A DNA stretch of 64,000 bases from CAVZVZ01 sp963778895. Its GTDB lineage: Bacteria; Actinomycetota; Acidimicrobiia; Acidimicrobiales; Acidimicrobilacustridaceae. This document shows, piece after piece, positions 18,835 through 27,387 of this stretch (position 1 is the first letter of the stretch; every line of letters starts with the position of its first letter). Position numbers and translations under genes: made by a program. Under the pieces are notes generated by a model. The model was not told the DNA's origin. It did no database searches and saw nothing but the letters and a program-made list of their open reading frames with translations. Location of the stretch: the NCBI GenBank assembly GCA_963778895.1, contig CAVZVZ010000002.1, positions 372,001 through 436,000 on the forward strand, in the 5' to 3' direction.

Positions 18835-19053
18835 GCGTCACCTCCTCCGAGCCCGAGACGCTAACCCGCGGTTCGGATCGGCTCGGAGCGAACCCGTCCC
18901 CATGGGCATCGGGCCCCACCGCATCTTCTCGTGCGGCGCCCTGACAAGGCCTCCGCACGCGGTTGGTCCGCCGAATCCTGCGGTGCCGAAACTACGGTGA
19001 TCTCCAAGTTGACGGAAGGCTGACCGCAACGGTCAGTCCAACCGGCGATGCAC

Positions 19054-19078
19054 CGGGCCCGGGTTGTACCCGGGCCCG
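19054..19078. repeat. Strong GC hairpin in a divergent promoter region
   Basis: CGGGCCCGGGT-TGT-ACCCGGGCCCG is a perfect 11-bp inverted repeat with a 3-base loop, 23 bp before the P-loop gene. It has no T-tract. It could be a protein-binding palindrome or a 5'-leader hairpin. Confidence 0.5.
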
Positions 19079-19101
19079 CGTCGCGGGGAGGTCGCAGCCA
19101 G

Positions 19102-19664
19102 ATGGTCACCGACGCGACGAACCGTCACGCATTTCCGAGCGTCTGCTTGATCACGGGCATCTCGGCGGCAGGGAAGTCGACGGTGGCGCAAGTCCTGGCC
19201 GAGCGGTTTCTCGCGCGGCGTGCATGTTCGCGGTGACCTGTTCCGGCGCGCCATCGTGACGGGACGGGCAGAGATGTCGCCGATCCCACCGACGAGGCGA
19301 TGCGCCAGCTGCTTCTTCGGTACGAGCTGATGGCCACAACCGCCGACACCTATGCCGCGCACGGCTTCACCGTCGTCGCGCAGGACGTGATCCTCGGCCC
19401 CGTGCTGACATCGGTCGTCGAGCATGTTCACGACACGCCCTCTCGGCGTCGTCGTCCTGGCGCCGTCAGCTGACGTCGTGCGCGCCCACGAACGTGAGCG
19501 CACGAAGGTCGGCTATCACACCTTCACGCCCGAGCAGCTCGACGCATCGCTTCGCGCCGAGACCCCGCGTCTCGGACTTTGGCTCGACTCGTCGTCGCAA
19601 ACGCCGCGCGGAGACCGTCGACCGGATCTTCGAACGGATCGATCCCGACGGCTTGGTTGGGTGA
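19102..19664 (+). CDS. P-loop small-molecule kinase/phosphotransferase-like protein (frameshifted)
   Basis: ATG 19102 has GGGGAGG 12-19 bases upstream. The P-loop GISAAGKST at residues 17-25 is followed, in shifting frames, by HVRGDLFRRAIV, a helix around LLLRYELMATTADTYAAHGF, VVAQDVILG (Walker B-like) and LGVVVLAPSADVVRAHERER. This arrangement resembles chloramphenicol-phosphotransferase/AAA-type kinases. At least four indels break the ORF; restored, it ends IDPDGLVG at 19664. The substrate is unknown. Confidence 0.65.
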
Positions 19665-20735
19665 CTTCACAGAGTCGGGGAAGCAGTCGCCCCGACCGAG
19701 CTCTGCGAGCCCGCGCCGGTCGCCAGCGGCGTAGTCGGTCACGACACCCGTGGTCTCCGGGTACATGAGCTGCGACGTGTCGTTCACGTGGTCGAGGCCG
19801 ACGAGGTGACCGAGCTCGTGCTCGATGATGCCTTGCGCGACGAGCGGACCAGCAGCCTCGATGGCCGCCCGCACGTCGGGACCGTCCAGCACCACCGAAC
19901 CGGTGACGTACACCGAGCCGTCGGTCGTCTGCAGCCAGTTGCTTCCGGAGAACCCGGCGATCGCGCCGGCGAGATCAGGGGACTCGGAAGGGTCCGACCA
20001 GGCCACGAGCACGGGTGCCCACCGGTCGGGATACCGGTCCGGTTGGTAGATCCGCCGGTCCGCACCTGGTGTCTCGGCGGTCGCGCCGTCGACGACGAAC
20101 TGCAGTCCGGTCGCGCCGCTCACCGCGTTCAGCGCGTTGCGGAACAACCGGTCGCCATCAGGCGGCGCGGTCCGGGCATTGACGACGACGTGGATCGGCC
20201 GGCATGGGTCGTACGCCACCGGGTCCTTCCCGTTCGACTGCATGGCCACGAACGTGAACGGGCCGTTGTTGGCAGGAAGGGGAGCCGGCTCACCGATCGG
20301 CTGCGGCTGTTCTTCCCCGCCGGCAGGGGGCTGACCACCTGAGACCTGGATGGCTTGGCTCCCTGACTGGTGGTCGAACGGGTTCGACTGTGACTGGCTG
20401 CCCCCGGAAGGCGACGCGGTGGGCCCACCACCCTCGTGGGAACGCACGACGAACAACGTGATCAGCATGACGATCACGACGAACAACGCCCACGGCCGAC
20501 GCTTACGAGGTCGCGGCGATGTCGGCATGAGCTGTGGCCGCGTTCTCGATTCCTCTCGGACGTGGGCCCGGGCTTCTTCGACGATTCGGCGATGTTCCTC
20601 GTCGATCCGCTCCATACGGGCCATGCGATCCGATGCCGCAGCTTCACGAACCTTCGCGTCGTTGATGAACGCCTCGTCGAGGGTCAAGCCGTCGAACGGA
20701 TCCTCCCCGTTGACGTCGTCACCCCGTTCGGTCAT
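19524..20735 (-). CDS. Membrane-anchored matrixin-like zinc metalloprotease
   Basis: 403 residues as read. An acidic/coiled cytoplasmic N-terminus (1-80) precedes one transmembrane helix (82-97), a Gly/Ser/Gln/Pro linker, then a metzincin-like domain with HELGHLVGLDH (306-316) and a Met-turn candidate SQLMYPE. The active site faces outside the cell. The last 48 or so residues run antisense through the P-loop kinase; a single-base shift near CFPDS would instead end it at 19667. The start overlaps the upstream GH5 stop, so the two are probably one operon. Confidence 0.8.
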   Translation of the reverse strand: MTERGDDVNGEDPFDGLTLDEAFINDAKVREAAASDRMARMERIDEEHRRIVEEARAHVREESRTRPQLMPTSPRPRKRRPWALFVVIVMLITLFVVRSHEGGGPTASPSGGSQSQSNPFDHQSGSQAIQVSGGQPPAGGEEQPQPIGEPAPLPANNGPFTFVAMQSNGKDPVAYDPCRPIHVVVNARTAPPDGDRLFRNALNAVSGATGLQFVVDGATAETPGADRRIYQPDRYPDRWAPVLVAWSDPSESPDLAGAIAGFSGSNWLQTTDGSVYVTGSVVLDGPDVRAAIEAAGPLVAQGIIEHELGHLVGLDHVNDTSQLMYPETTGVVTDYAAGDRRGLAELGRGDCFPDSVKSPNQAVGIDPFEDPVDGLRAAFATTSRAKVRDAGSRREAMRRAARA

Positions 20736-22318
20736 CCGGTGAACCTCGGGGTGACCTCGTCCGCTTGGTCGACCGGACCTGAAGCCAGCTCACATTCCCC
20801 GGCGACGGCTGTACCTCGGTTCACCGTGATCGTGTACGAGTCGCATGCCACGCCGAACACCCGCCATCCGCCGTCCACCTGCACCACATCGACCTCGGCA
20901 ATGTTGGTTCCACCGACGACGGGTGCACCCACGCCGCGATCGGGTACCCACACGTCGAAGGTTCCGCGGCCGTCGCCGGCCAGCTGCATCGTCGACGCGA
21001 CCGCATCGCTCTGCAGCGACGACACGCGGCCCGGCACTGCTCGCGGATAGGGCCTCGTGACGCCCAGCTGCCATTGCGGTACAGGCCCGAGGTCGACATC
21101 GCCCGGACATTCGCTGGCCTTGTAGTGGATGAGCAGCGGAGGGGGAGTTCCACCCGGTGAGCCGATCGAGTGCGGGTCGCCACACGCCTGGATCCATTGC
21201 CACCACGCGCTGCCGAGCACCATCTCGTCCTCGATTCCCGCGTACTTCAAGACGTTCGCCTGGTTCACCTCCGGTTCGCCGAACCAGCCGTACTCGCCGA
21301 TCCACAGCGGCGCGCCGTACTGGTCGGCTTGGAAGCCGAAGTAGGTGAAGATCACATCCATCGGTAGCGGGGTGATCGAGTCGCCGTAGTTGTGGCCCGA
21401 GAACACTTTGTTCTCGTCGTCGGTGAAGTCGTACGGCACGGTGGTGCCGACGACCGTGGTCTCGAAGATCGCCATGTGTGAGAAGCCATCTGCCGCTTGC
21501 TCGCCGGCGCGGATCGCGGCGATCGCACGGTCGAAGTAGTTCCCGAGCTGTACGACGGCGTTGTCGGGATTCGTGCCGAGGTTCGGTTCGTTCAGCAGGT
21601 CGTAACCGGCAACCGCGGGCTCGTTGGCGAAGGCTGCGCCGAGCACGCGCCACACATCAACGAGCTCGGACTGGATGCCATCAGTGTCGGCGTAGAAGTT
21701 GTCCCACGACTGCTGCGCCGCGCTCGAGTCCTCCCGCGACCCGGGCGTGCAGGTGTTCTCGTTGTTCGGTCCTGGGTCGAACAACGTGGCCCAATCGGGC
21801 GCTCCGTCCCAGCCGTTCGCGATGCTGGTGCCCGGAGCACAGATCGTCCCCGGCGGGGAGGCGATGTACTTGCCCCAGGCGTCCTGATGCATGTCGACGA
21901 CGGCGTACAGGCCGTGCGCCTTTGCTCCCGCGACCGCGCTGCGCACCTGATCGAGGTAGGACTCGGAGATGACACCCCGCTCGGGCTCGAGTGCCGACCA
22001 ACTCACGAGCAGACGAACCACATCGAAACCTTGCGCGGCGATGTTCGCGAAGTCTTCGGGCTGCAGCGGCACGGGTGCCGGGTACGCGGGGTTGGGCAGG
22101 TAGTAGTCGCCGAGGGCGCTGAGGTTCACGCCGCGAAGTAGCACTTGCCGTCCCTCGCTGTCGACGATCTGGGCGTCGGTTCCCTGCGTCGCGTGAAGGG
22201 GAAGTAACTCGGGGAGTGAGTTCGTCGCCGAACTTGCCGGCGCGTTGAGCCCGGGCGCCAGAAGGCCGATGAGCAGGCCGAGAACGACAAGGACGGGAAC
22301 GAGCAGGCGGTGGCGCAC
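20732..22318 (-). CDS. Secreted GH5 glycoside hydrolase, endoglycoceramidase-like
   Basis: 528 residues. The signal peptide (residues 1-31, LLVPVLVVLGLLIGLLAPG) is followed by a GH5 TIM barrel: RGVNLSALGDYY, VVRLLVSWSALEP, VVDMHQDAWG, acid/base Glu244 in LLNEPN and nucleophile Glu342 in WIGEYGWFG. The DMHQD and LNEPN spacing resembles endoglycoceramidase/beta-glycosidase branches. A C-terminal beta-domain of about 110 residues follows the barrel. Probably exported to cleave glycolipids or glycans. It is coupled to the downstream metalloprotease gene. Confidence 0.88.
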   Translation of the reverse strand: MRHRLLVPVLVVLGLLIGLLAPGLNAPASSATNSLPELLPLHATQGTDAQIVDSEGRQVLLRGVNLSALGDYYLPNPAYPAPVPLQPEDFANIAAQGFDVVRLLVSWSALEPERGVISESYLDQVRSAVAGAKAHGLYAVVDMHQDAWGKYIASPPGTICAPGTSIANGWDGAPDWATLFDPGPNNENTCTPGSREDSSAAQQSWDNFYADTDGIQSELVDVWRVLGAAFANEPAVAGYDLLNEPNLGTNPDNAVVQLGNYFDRAIAAIRAGEQAADGFSHMAIFETTVVGTTVPYDFTDDENKVFSGHNYGDSITPLPMDVIFTYFGFQADQYGAPLWIGEYGWFGEPEVNQANVLKYAGIEDEMVLGSAWWQWIQACGDPHSIGSPGGTPPPLLIHYKASECPGDVDLGPVPQWQLGVTRPYPRAVPGRVSSLQSDAVASTMQLAGDGRGTFDVWVPDRGVGAPVVGGTNIAEVDVVQVDGGWRVFGVACDSYTITVNRGTAVAGECELASGPVDQADEVTPRFTG

Positions 22319-22416
22319 AGCTGGCAGCGTAAACCGGGACCCACGACGGGTGGGAGTGCCTCCGTCGCGGGCGACTCGCGCTCGCCCGTGGCGCCGACAC
22401 CTTACGGTTCAGCGCC

Positions 22417-23010
22417 ATGGGCAAGCAGTATGACCAGGCCTACTTCGATCGCTGGTATCGGCGCGAAGGTTTCGGTTCGCGGGCCGACCTCGATCGCAAG
22501 GCCACCTACGCCTTGGCGAGCACCGAGTACCTGCTACAGCGACCCGTCCGATCCGTACTGGACGTGGGATGCGGCGAAGGCGCGTGGCAAGTGGCCCTGA
22601 AGCGACAGCGGCCGCGTGCTCGGTACACGGGTGTCGATCCGAGCTCGTATGCCATTGGTCGCTATGGAGCGCGACGAAATCTCCTGCTCGGAGGGATAGG
22701 CGACCTCGAAACCGTGCTTGGCCGCGACCGGTTCGACCTCGTGGTGTGTGTCGACGTCATCCCGTACGCGCCCGCGTCCGATGTGCAGCGCGGCCTTGCC
22801 TCGATGGTGAGCCGGCTGCGCGGCGCGGCGTTCATCGAGTTGTTCACGTCGACCGATGACTTCGATGGCGACCTCACCGCCTACCAGCGGCGCAGTCCGG
22901 CGACGTATCGCCGCTGGTTCGCCGCGGCTGGTCTGGAGCGGATCGGCCCGAGCCTCTTCGCCGGGCCGCACTTGCTTCCCGAGCTGTCGACGCTCGAGCG
23001 GGGCCGATGA
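22417..23010 (+). CDS. Class I SAM-dependent methyltransferase
   Basis: 197 residues. Motif I VLDVGCGEGAW, motif II YTGVDPSSYAI and the FDLVVCVDVIPY motif IV are in the expected order and spacing for a Rossmann-fold methyltransferase. The N-terminal YDQAYFDRWYR helix resembles small metabolite or lipid methyltransferases. The acceptor is unknown. It is divergent from the GH5 gene, and no partner enzyme sits beside it. Confidence 0.85.
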   Translation: MGKQYDQAYFDRWYRREGFGSRADLDRKATYALASTEYLLQRPVRSVLDVGCGEGAWQVALKRQRPRARYTGVDPSSYAIGRYGARRNLLLGGIGDLETVLGRDRFDLVVCVDVIPYAPASDVQRGLASMVSRLRGAAFIELFTSTDDFDGDLTAYQRRSPATYRRWFAAAGLERIGPSLFAGPHLLPELSTLERGR

Positions 23011-23205
23011 ACTACGAGGTCGGCGGTTGCGCGGGGACACAGTCACCCGTGACCGAAGCGCCGAGACCGATCCCAGTGATCACGCCGTACTGCCGATCGA
23101 TGGGGCGCACGGGCGAATCCGTCATGACCGGATGATCCTGGGGTCGACTGGCTCGCGTGGATCCCCGACGCGGCGCGCCCCGATGCGCCAAACTCGGGGC
23201 CGGCT

Positions 23206-23212
23206 AAGGAGG
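23206..23212 (+). promoter_or_regulatory. Consensus Shine-Dalgarno
   Basis: AAGGAGG lies 4 bases before the ATG at 23217. It is the strongest ribosome-binding site in the window, where most genes have weak ones or none, and suggests high expression of the following kinase-like gene. Confidence 0.8.
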
Positions 23213-23216
23213 ACAC

Positions 23217-24317
23217 ATGGGCGGATTCATCCCCGGAACGATCGTTGAGATCACGGCGGAGTGGTTGGAGGACGAGTTCCGGACCGAAGACGTGATCGGA
23301 GCCACGGATCGGATCACCGGAATCACGGTCGATGAGCTCGGCGAGGGCGTCGGGATGCTCGGAGATCTGGCTCGGGTGGCGATCGAGTACGAGCCGGCCG
23401 GAGCGGGTCCCGCGAGCGTGGTGGTCAAGCTGCCCACCGGTGCCGATGTCAACCGCAAGCGCGGCATGGCTTTCGGGTTCTACGAGCGCGAGGCGAACTT
23501 CTATCGCCACATCGGCAACCCCGGGCGCACCGGTGGGTTGCGTGTGCCGCAGTGCTACGCGAGCCCGATGGATCCTGAGGGCGAACGGTTTGCGTTGGTG
23601 CTCGAGGATTTTGGTGCCGACTTCCGCATGCCAGACCAAGTTGCCGGTCTGCAACCCGACGATGCTCGTAGGGCCATCGGCGCGCTCGGCCGGTTCCATG
23701 CCGCGTGGTGGGACAAGGACGAGCTGAACGCGCTCGACTGGCTTCCACCGACCAATGGCCCGATCACGAAACAGGCGGGACCGCTGTTTCGGCAGGCCTG
23801 GCCCCTCTTCGTCGAGCGGTTCGGTGATCTGATTCCCGAGGGTGGTCATGCCATCGGCGAAGCGGTGGGCCCTTGTTTCGAGCAGTTGCTCGACGAAGGT
23901 GCCGATGGACCGCAATCGATCGTTCACACCGACTTCCGTCTCGACAACCTGTTCTTCGACGGGCCCGACGACGATGTCGCGCTGATCGATTGGCAGCTCA
24001 TCACCTCGGGCGGTGCGGTGTACGACGTGTCGTATCTGCTGGGACAGAGCATGGATCGAGTCACCCGTCGTGACAACGAGCGCGATCTGCTGCACCTGTG
24101 GCACGACACCCTCGTAGCCAACGGTGTTGGCGGGTACTCGTACGACGAGGCGTGGGACGGCTACCGACGCTCGGCTCTGGTGAACCTCGTCATCCCGATC
24201 TCGCTAGCCGATATGGACTACGGCAACGAGCGAGGTCTTCAGCTCGTGCAGATGCTGAGCGATCGCGCCTTCGGTGCCGCGGTCGAGCTCGACGCCGTCG
24301 AGCTGCTGCCGTCATGA
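23217..24317 (+). CDS. CHK/aminoglycoside-phosphotransferase-fold kinase
   Basis: 366 residues. Kinase-like lobes: VVVKLP (the ATP-site Lys), LVLEDFGADFR hinge, catalytic loop IVHTDFRLDNLFF (HxDxxxxN) and ALIDWQ as the DFG equivalent. This is the ecdysteroid-kinase/DUF1679 branch common in actinobacteria for phosphorylating small alcohols. The substrate is not predictable. A small zinc-ribbon gene follows after 7 bases. Confidence 0.82.
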   Translation: MGGFIPGTIVEITAEWLEDEFRTEDVIGATDRITGITVDELGEGVGMLGDLARVAIEYEPAGAGPASVVVKLPTGADVNRKRGMAFGFYEREANFYRHIGNPGRTGGLRVPQCYASPMDPEGERFALVLEDFGADFRMPDQVAGLQPDDARRAIGALGRFHAAWWDKDELNALDWLPPTNGPITKQAGPLFRQAWPLFVERFGDLIPEGGHAIGEAVGPCFEQLLDEGADGPQSIVHTDFRLDNLFFDGPDDDVALIDWQLITSGGAVYDVSYLLGQSMDRVTRRDNERDLLHLWHDTLVANGVGGYSYDEAWDGYRRSALVNLVIPISLADMDYGNERGLQLVQMLSDRAFGAAVELDAVELLPS

Positions 24318-24324
24318 TGGGGTC

Positions 24325-24651
24325 GTGAGCGACAGCACCCCGTTGCCGGAACCGGACACGGTGACCGAGGCACTGGCGGTACTCGAAGCCGACGGTTACA
24401 CCGAATCGTTCTCCGTGCGTGATGGTCGAGTGCGTTGTCACGCCTGCGATTCCGATCACGACGCCGAAGGCGCGGTTGTCGAAAGGATCTATCGGTTCGA
24501 GGGTGCGAGCGACCCGGATTACGAGGACATCGTGTTCGGCCTGGGCTGCCCGGTCTGCGGAGCCCGGGGGACGCTGGTGTCGGCCTTCGGCCCGGGCGCC
24601 GACCCCGAGGAGCTCGACGCGCTACGGATCCTCGGCCGCGGTCCGCGCTGA
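24325..24651 (+). CDS. Small zinc-ribbon protein, conserved hypothetical
   Basis: 108 residues from GTG 24325. Two Cys pairs (CHAC and CPVC) bracket a central YRFEGASDPDYEDIVFGL block. The block resembles a short family, often loosely named phosphoribosylpyrophosphate-synthetase-like, that starts with a DGYTESF motif as here. No catalytic motif is seen. It may bind zinc; its role is unknown. It is close behind the kinase, so probably co-transcribed. Confidence 0.7.
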   Translation: MSDSTPLPEPDTVTEALAVLEADGYTESFSVRDGRVRCHACDSDHDAEGAVVERIYRFEGASDPDYEDIVFGLGCPVCGARGTLVSAFGPGADPEELDALRILGRGPR

Positions 24652-24676
24652 TCAGGCACTCGAGCGCGGTTGCGCC

Positions 24677-25456
24677 ATGAGCTGGTTTCGGCGGTTCGTG
24701 GAGGGCGTCCGGTGGGACGGCACGGTCGGTCCGCCACGCTCCTCGAACGCGGCCTCTTCGTTTCACCTCGCGTGGGAAGCACCGACCGGTCCGTGGATCG
24801 GTGCGGAGGTCGTGTTGGAGGTCACCGAGCCGCCCACCGTTCCCTCGCTCTACTTCTGGGCCCTGCAGGTTTCGTTCGAGGACCGCGGTCGCGCCGCGGG
24901 TGGAGCGCACTTCGGTCTTCAGTGGTACCCGCCTCATCCGGGTTCGACCGCCATCAACTGGGGTGGTTACGCGCCCGACGGTGGCGAGCTGACCGGTACC
25001 GAGTCATCGCTCGTGAGCGCGACGCGCAATCCGAACACCCGAGACTTCGCGTGGAAGCCGCGCACGCGGTACCGCCTCTCGGTGGCGCGCGGTGACCGCA
25101 CGCCCGACGACCGTTGGGCCTGGCGTGCCGACGTCACTGACCTGCAGTCGGGGGAGCGCACCCATGTTCGCGATCTCGTCAGCGCCGGCTCGACGCTGAC
25201 CGCACCCATGGTGTGGTCCGAGGTCTTCGCCGATTGCGATGCGCCGTCGGCTGTCGTGCAGTGGAGCCAGCTCGCGGTGGATGGAGCAGACGGTGAACGT
25301 CGACCGGTGGATGTGGCCCGCGTCAACTATCAGGCTGTGGGCGACGGTGGTTGTACCCGCACGAACAGCTCCGTCGTCGGGGAGGTGTTCGAGCAACGCA
25401 CCACTACCGCGCGAACCACACCCCAAGGCTCCCGACTTCAGCTATCGCGCTCGTAG
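24677..25456 (+). CDS. Conserved hypothetical protein, beta-rich
   Basis: 259 residues from ATG 24677, intact. Rich in Trp and beta-strand patterns (PTVPSLYFWALQVSFED, FGLQWYPPHPGSTAINWGGY, DFAWKPRTRYRLSVARG), it suggests a jelly-roll or lectin-like sandwich fold. There is no signal peptide and no catalytic motif I can recognise. The last 19 bases overlap the convergent NUDIX gene. Confidence 0.65.
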   Translation: MSWFRRFVEGVRWDGTVGPPRSSNAASSFHLAWEAPTGPWIGAEVVLEVTEPPTVPSLYFWALQVSFEDRGRAAGGAHFGLQWYPPHPGSTAINWGGYAPDGGELTGTESSLVSATRNPNTRDFAWKPRTRYRLSVARGDRTPDDRWAWRADVTDLQSGERTHVRDLVSAGSTLTAPMVWSEVFADCDAPSAVVQWSQLAVDGADGERRPVDVARVNYQAVGDGGCTRTNSSVVGEVFEQRTTTARTTPQGSRLQLSRS

Positions 25457-26118
25457 TACCAGCCGGACTCCAGCATCCACAGCCGATGCCGTCCGCCTTC
25501 GGTTGTGGCCTCACTCGTGTCGTAGCCGGCATCTCCGTGATAGAGCGCGACGCCACCACCCTCGACTCCCGCGAAGCGGGTGCTGAAGTACTCGGGTTCG
25601 CCCGCGCCGAGGCCGGCCAACGCCTGCTCGACCGTGTCATAGACGGCGAGCTGCTCGAGGGTGATCCAGGTCGGAGGCCCGAGTTCGATCTCGCCGGCGT
25701 TTCGTAGCCGCATGGCATCGAGCGGCTCGATCCACTGGTGGTCGTGGATCTCGCCTCCGTCGATCGTCACTCTGCCGTCTGGCGCGCGAGCCACGAAGAA
25801 CCATGTGGCGAACCGCTTCGGGCTGATCGACGGCGGTGTCCAATGCGAGAACCAGACCAACGCTCCGCCGTCGATGATCAGACCGGCCTCCTCGGCGGTC
25901 TCGCGCACTGCAGCTCGCCGAGCGGCGCCGAGCACGTCGTCGGGATCACCGAGATAGTCGTCGGCGTCGATGCGCCCGCCGGGCCAGACCCACATGCCAC
26001 CGGCGAACGCCAGCTTCGAGTTGCGGCGCAGCATCAAGGTCTCGATGCCGTCGGCCCCGTCGCGGAGCAGCACCACCGTGGCGGCCGGAATGGCGGGCTG
26101 CTCGTCGGTTGCCGTCAT
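25438..26118 (-). CDS. NUDIX hydrolase (Nudt7/19-like)
   Basis: 226 residues. The Nudix segment runs VWPGGRIDADD...RRAAVRETAEEAGLI, with the RETAEEAG core intact and a longer-than-usual insertion after the glycine, as in CoA-pyrophosphatase-like Nudt7/Nudt19 relatives. FATWFFVARAP and HDHQWIEP follow. Probable nucleoside-diphosphate-linked or acyl-CoA diphosphate substrate; not certain. It follows the VOC gene by 6 bp in the same direction. Confidence 0.85.
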   Translation of the reverse strand: MTATDEQPAIPAATVVLLRDGADGIETLMLRRNSKLAFAGGMWVWPGGRIDADDYLGDPDDVLGAARRAAVRETAEEAGLIIDGGALVWFSHWTPPSISPKRFATWFFVARAPDGRVTIDGGEIHDHQWIEPLDAMRLRNAGEIELGPPTWITLEQLAVYDTVEQALAGLGAGEPEYFSTRFAGVEGGGVALYHGDAGYDTSEATTEGGRHRLWMLESGWYYERDS

Positions 26119-26124
26119 CGTGCG

Positions 26125-26596
26125 TCAGGTGTCGGACCCGAACCGCGCCAGCTCTCGTTCGAGGTCGAGTGGGAGTGGCACTTGCGGTGTGCCGTCGCCC
26201 CACTGCTCGCGTGGCGTGGCCCACATGATCTCGAACTCGTTCCCGTCGGGATCCTGGGCGTACAGCGACTTGCTCGTGCCGTGATCCGAAGCACCGACGA
26301 GCGCGTCCATCCGTTGGAGCGTCTCGGCTGCGCCCGCGAGGTCCTCGATCCGGCCGACCTCCCATGCCAGGTGGTACAGCCCGACGCGACCGGCCTGGGG
26401 CCCCGGCGCATCGGCGCCGAGTGAGAACAGCCCGAGGTCGTGGTGGTTCTCGGATCCCGCGGCCCGGAGGAACGCCGCTCGCCCGGGAATCTCCTCGACC
26501 ACCTCGAAGCCGAGTGCCTCCGCGGTAGAACGCGACCGACCGATCGACATCGCGGATGTAGAGCACGGCGTGGTTGAGCCTGCGTACCGGGATCAT
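26125..26596 (-). CDS. VOC-family dioxygenase/glyoxalase-fold protein (one frameshift)
   Basis: ATG 26596 gives MIPVRRLNHAVLYIRDVDRSVAFYR, typical of the first VOC module. After an indel near 26520 the frame continues with EALGFEVVEE and ends with SLYAQDPDGNEFEIMW (metal strand). About 157 residues when restored. The HAVLYIRD start and late EFEIMW are the expected metal-ligand strands of ring-cleavage or glyoxalase folds. Divergent from the TetR gene. Confidence 0.78.
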
Positions 26597-26686
26597 CGGG
26601 CCTCCTGGGGTCGGCACCCAGTCTGCACCCGAACCGACGCCGTCCGGGTCGGGTGGTTGATCGCTTCCGAAGGGGCTGGCATGCTG

Positions 26687-26705
26687 GGGAGAATGACATT
26701 CTCCC
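26687..26705. promoter_or_regulatory. Inverted repeat over the TetR start codon, probable operator
   Basis: GGGAGAATG-A-CATTCTCCC is a perfect 9+1+9 palindrome that includes the ATG at 26693. Its size and symmetry suit a TetR dimer, and its place would make the adjacent regulator control itself and the VOC-side promoter. Confidence 0.6.
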
Positions 26706-27385
26706 AGGGCGAGACCGCGGGTGTCCCCGAGATCGAGACGCCAGCCTGGCAGGCCCGGGCGCTCGATCGGTCGCTGGCCGACACCCGTGCTCGCTCAGTG
26801 GCCCGCTTGTCGCAGTTCGTCGCCGCCGCCCGGTCGCTCGCCGAGGAGACGGGTAGCTCCGCCTTCACCGTGCAGCAGGTGGTGGCGCGCTCGGGCCAAT
26901 CGCTGAAGAGCTTCTACCGCTACTTCGAGAGCAAGGACGATCTGTTGCTCGCTCTGCTCGAAGAGGACGTCGCAGTGGGAGCGATCTTCTTGCGCGCGTT
27001 GATCGACGTCCACGACGACCCGGTCGAGCGAGTCCGCGAATGGATCGTCGGTCTGTTCGGTCTGATGAGCAGTGGTGATCAGGGCTACGTGTCGGTGTTG
27101 GTCCGCGAGCACCAGCGGCTGTCGGAGACGCGCGCCGATCAGATGGACGTCGCCGTCGCGCCGTTCGTCGAACCGTTGATCGACGAGCTCGAGCGCGCGG
27201 CGCAGCTCGGTGTCGTACGCGCGGGCGACCCGCGGCGCGACGCGCGGCTGGTCTTCCAGCTCTCTCTGGCCGCGATCCACGAGATGGTGAGCGCACGTGA
27301 TCTGCGTGACCCCAATGATGTCGCGGAACACCTTTGGGACTTCTGTTGGGGCGGGCTGCGGGGCCGAGACGAGAGCAGCGACTGA
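26693..27385 (+). CDS. TetR-family regulator
   Basis: About 230 residues; ATG 26693 is preferred, with an in-frame ATG at 26681 also possible. The HTH at residues 35-80 carries FTVQQVVARSGQSLKSFYRYFESKDDLLLALLEED, split by the usual turn, and a helical ligand domain follows. It is 2 bases upstream of the amidohydrolase gene and so probably controls the degradative cluster downstream, with the palindrome at its own start as operator. The ligand is unknown. Confidence 0.88.
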   Translation: MTFSQGETAGVPEIETPAWQARALDRSLADTRARSVARLSQFVAAARSLAEETGSSAFTVQQVVARSGQSLKSFYRYFESKDDLLLALLEEDVAVGAIFLRALIDVHDDPVERVREWIVGLFGLMSSGDQGYVSVLVREHQRLSETRADQMDVAVAPFVEPLIDELERAAQLGVVRAGDPRRDARLVFQLSLAAIHEMVSARDLRDPNDVAEHLWDFCWGGLRGRDESSD

Positions 27386-27387
27386 AC

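Noticed and set aside
20732..22318. Cellulase assignment for the GH5 protein
   Set aside because: The DMHQD and LNEPN block context is nearer to endoglycoceramidase-like GH5; a cellulose-binding domain is absent.
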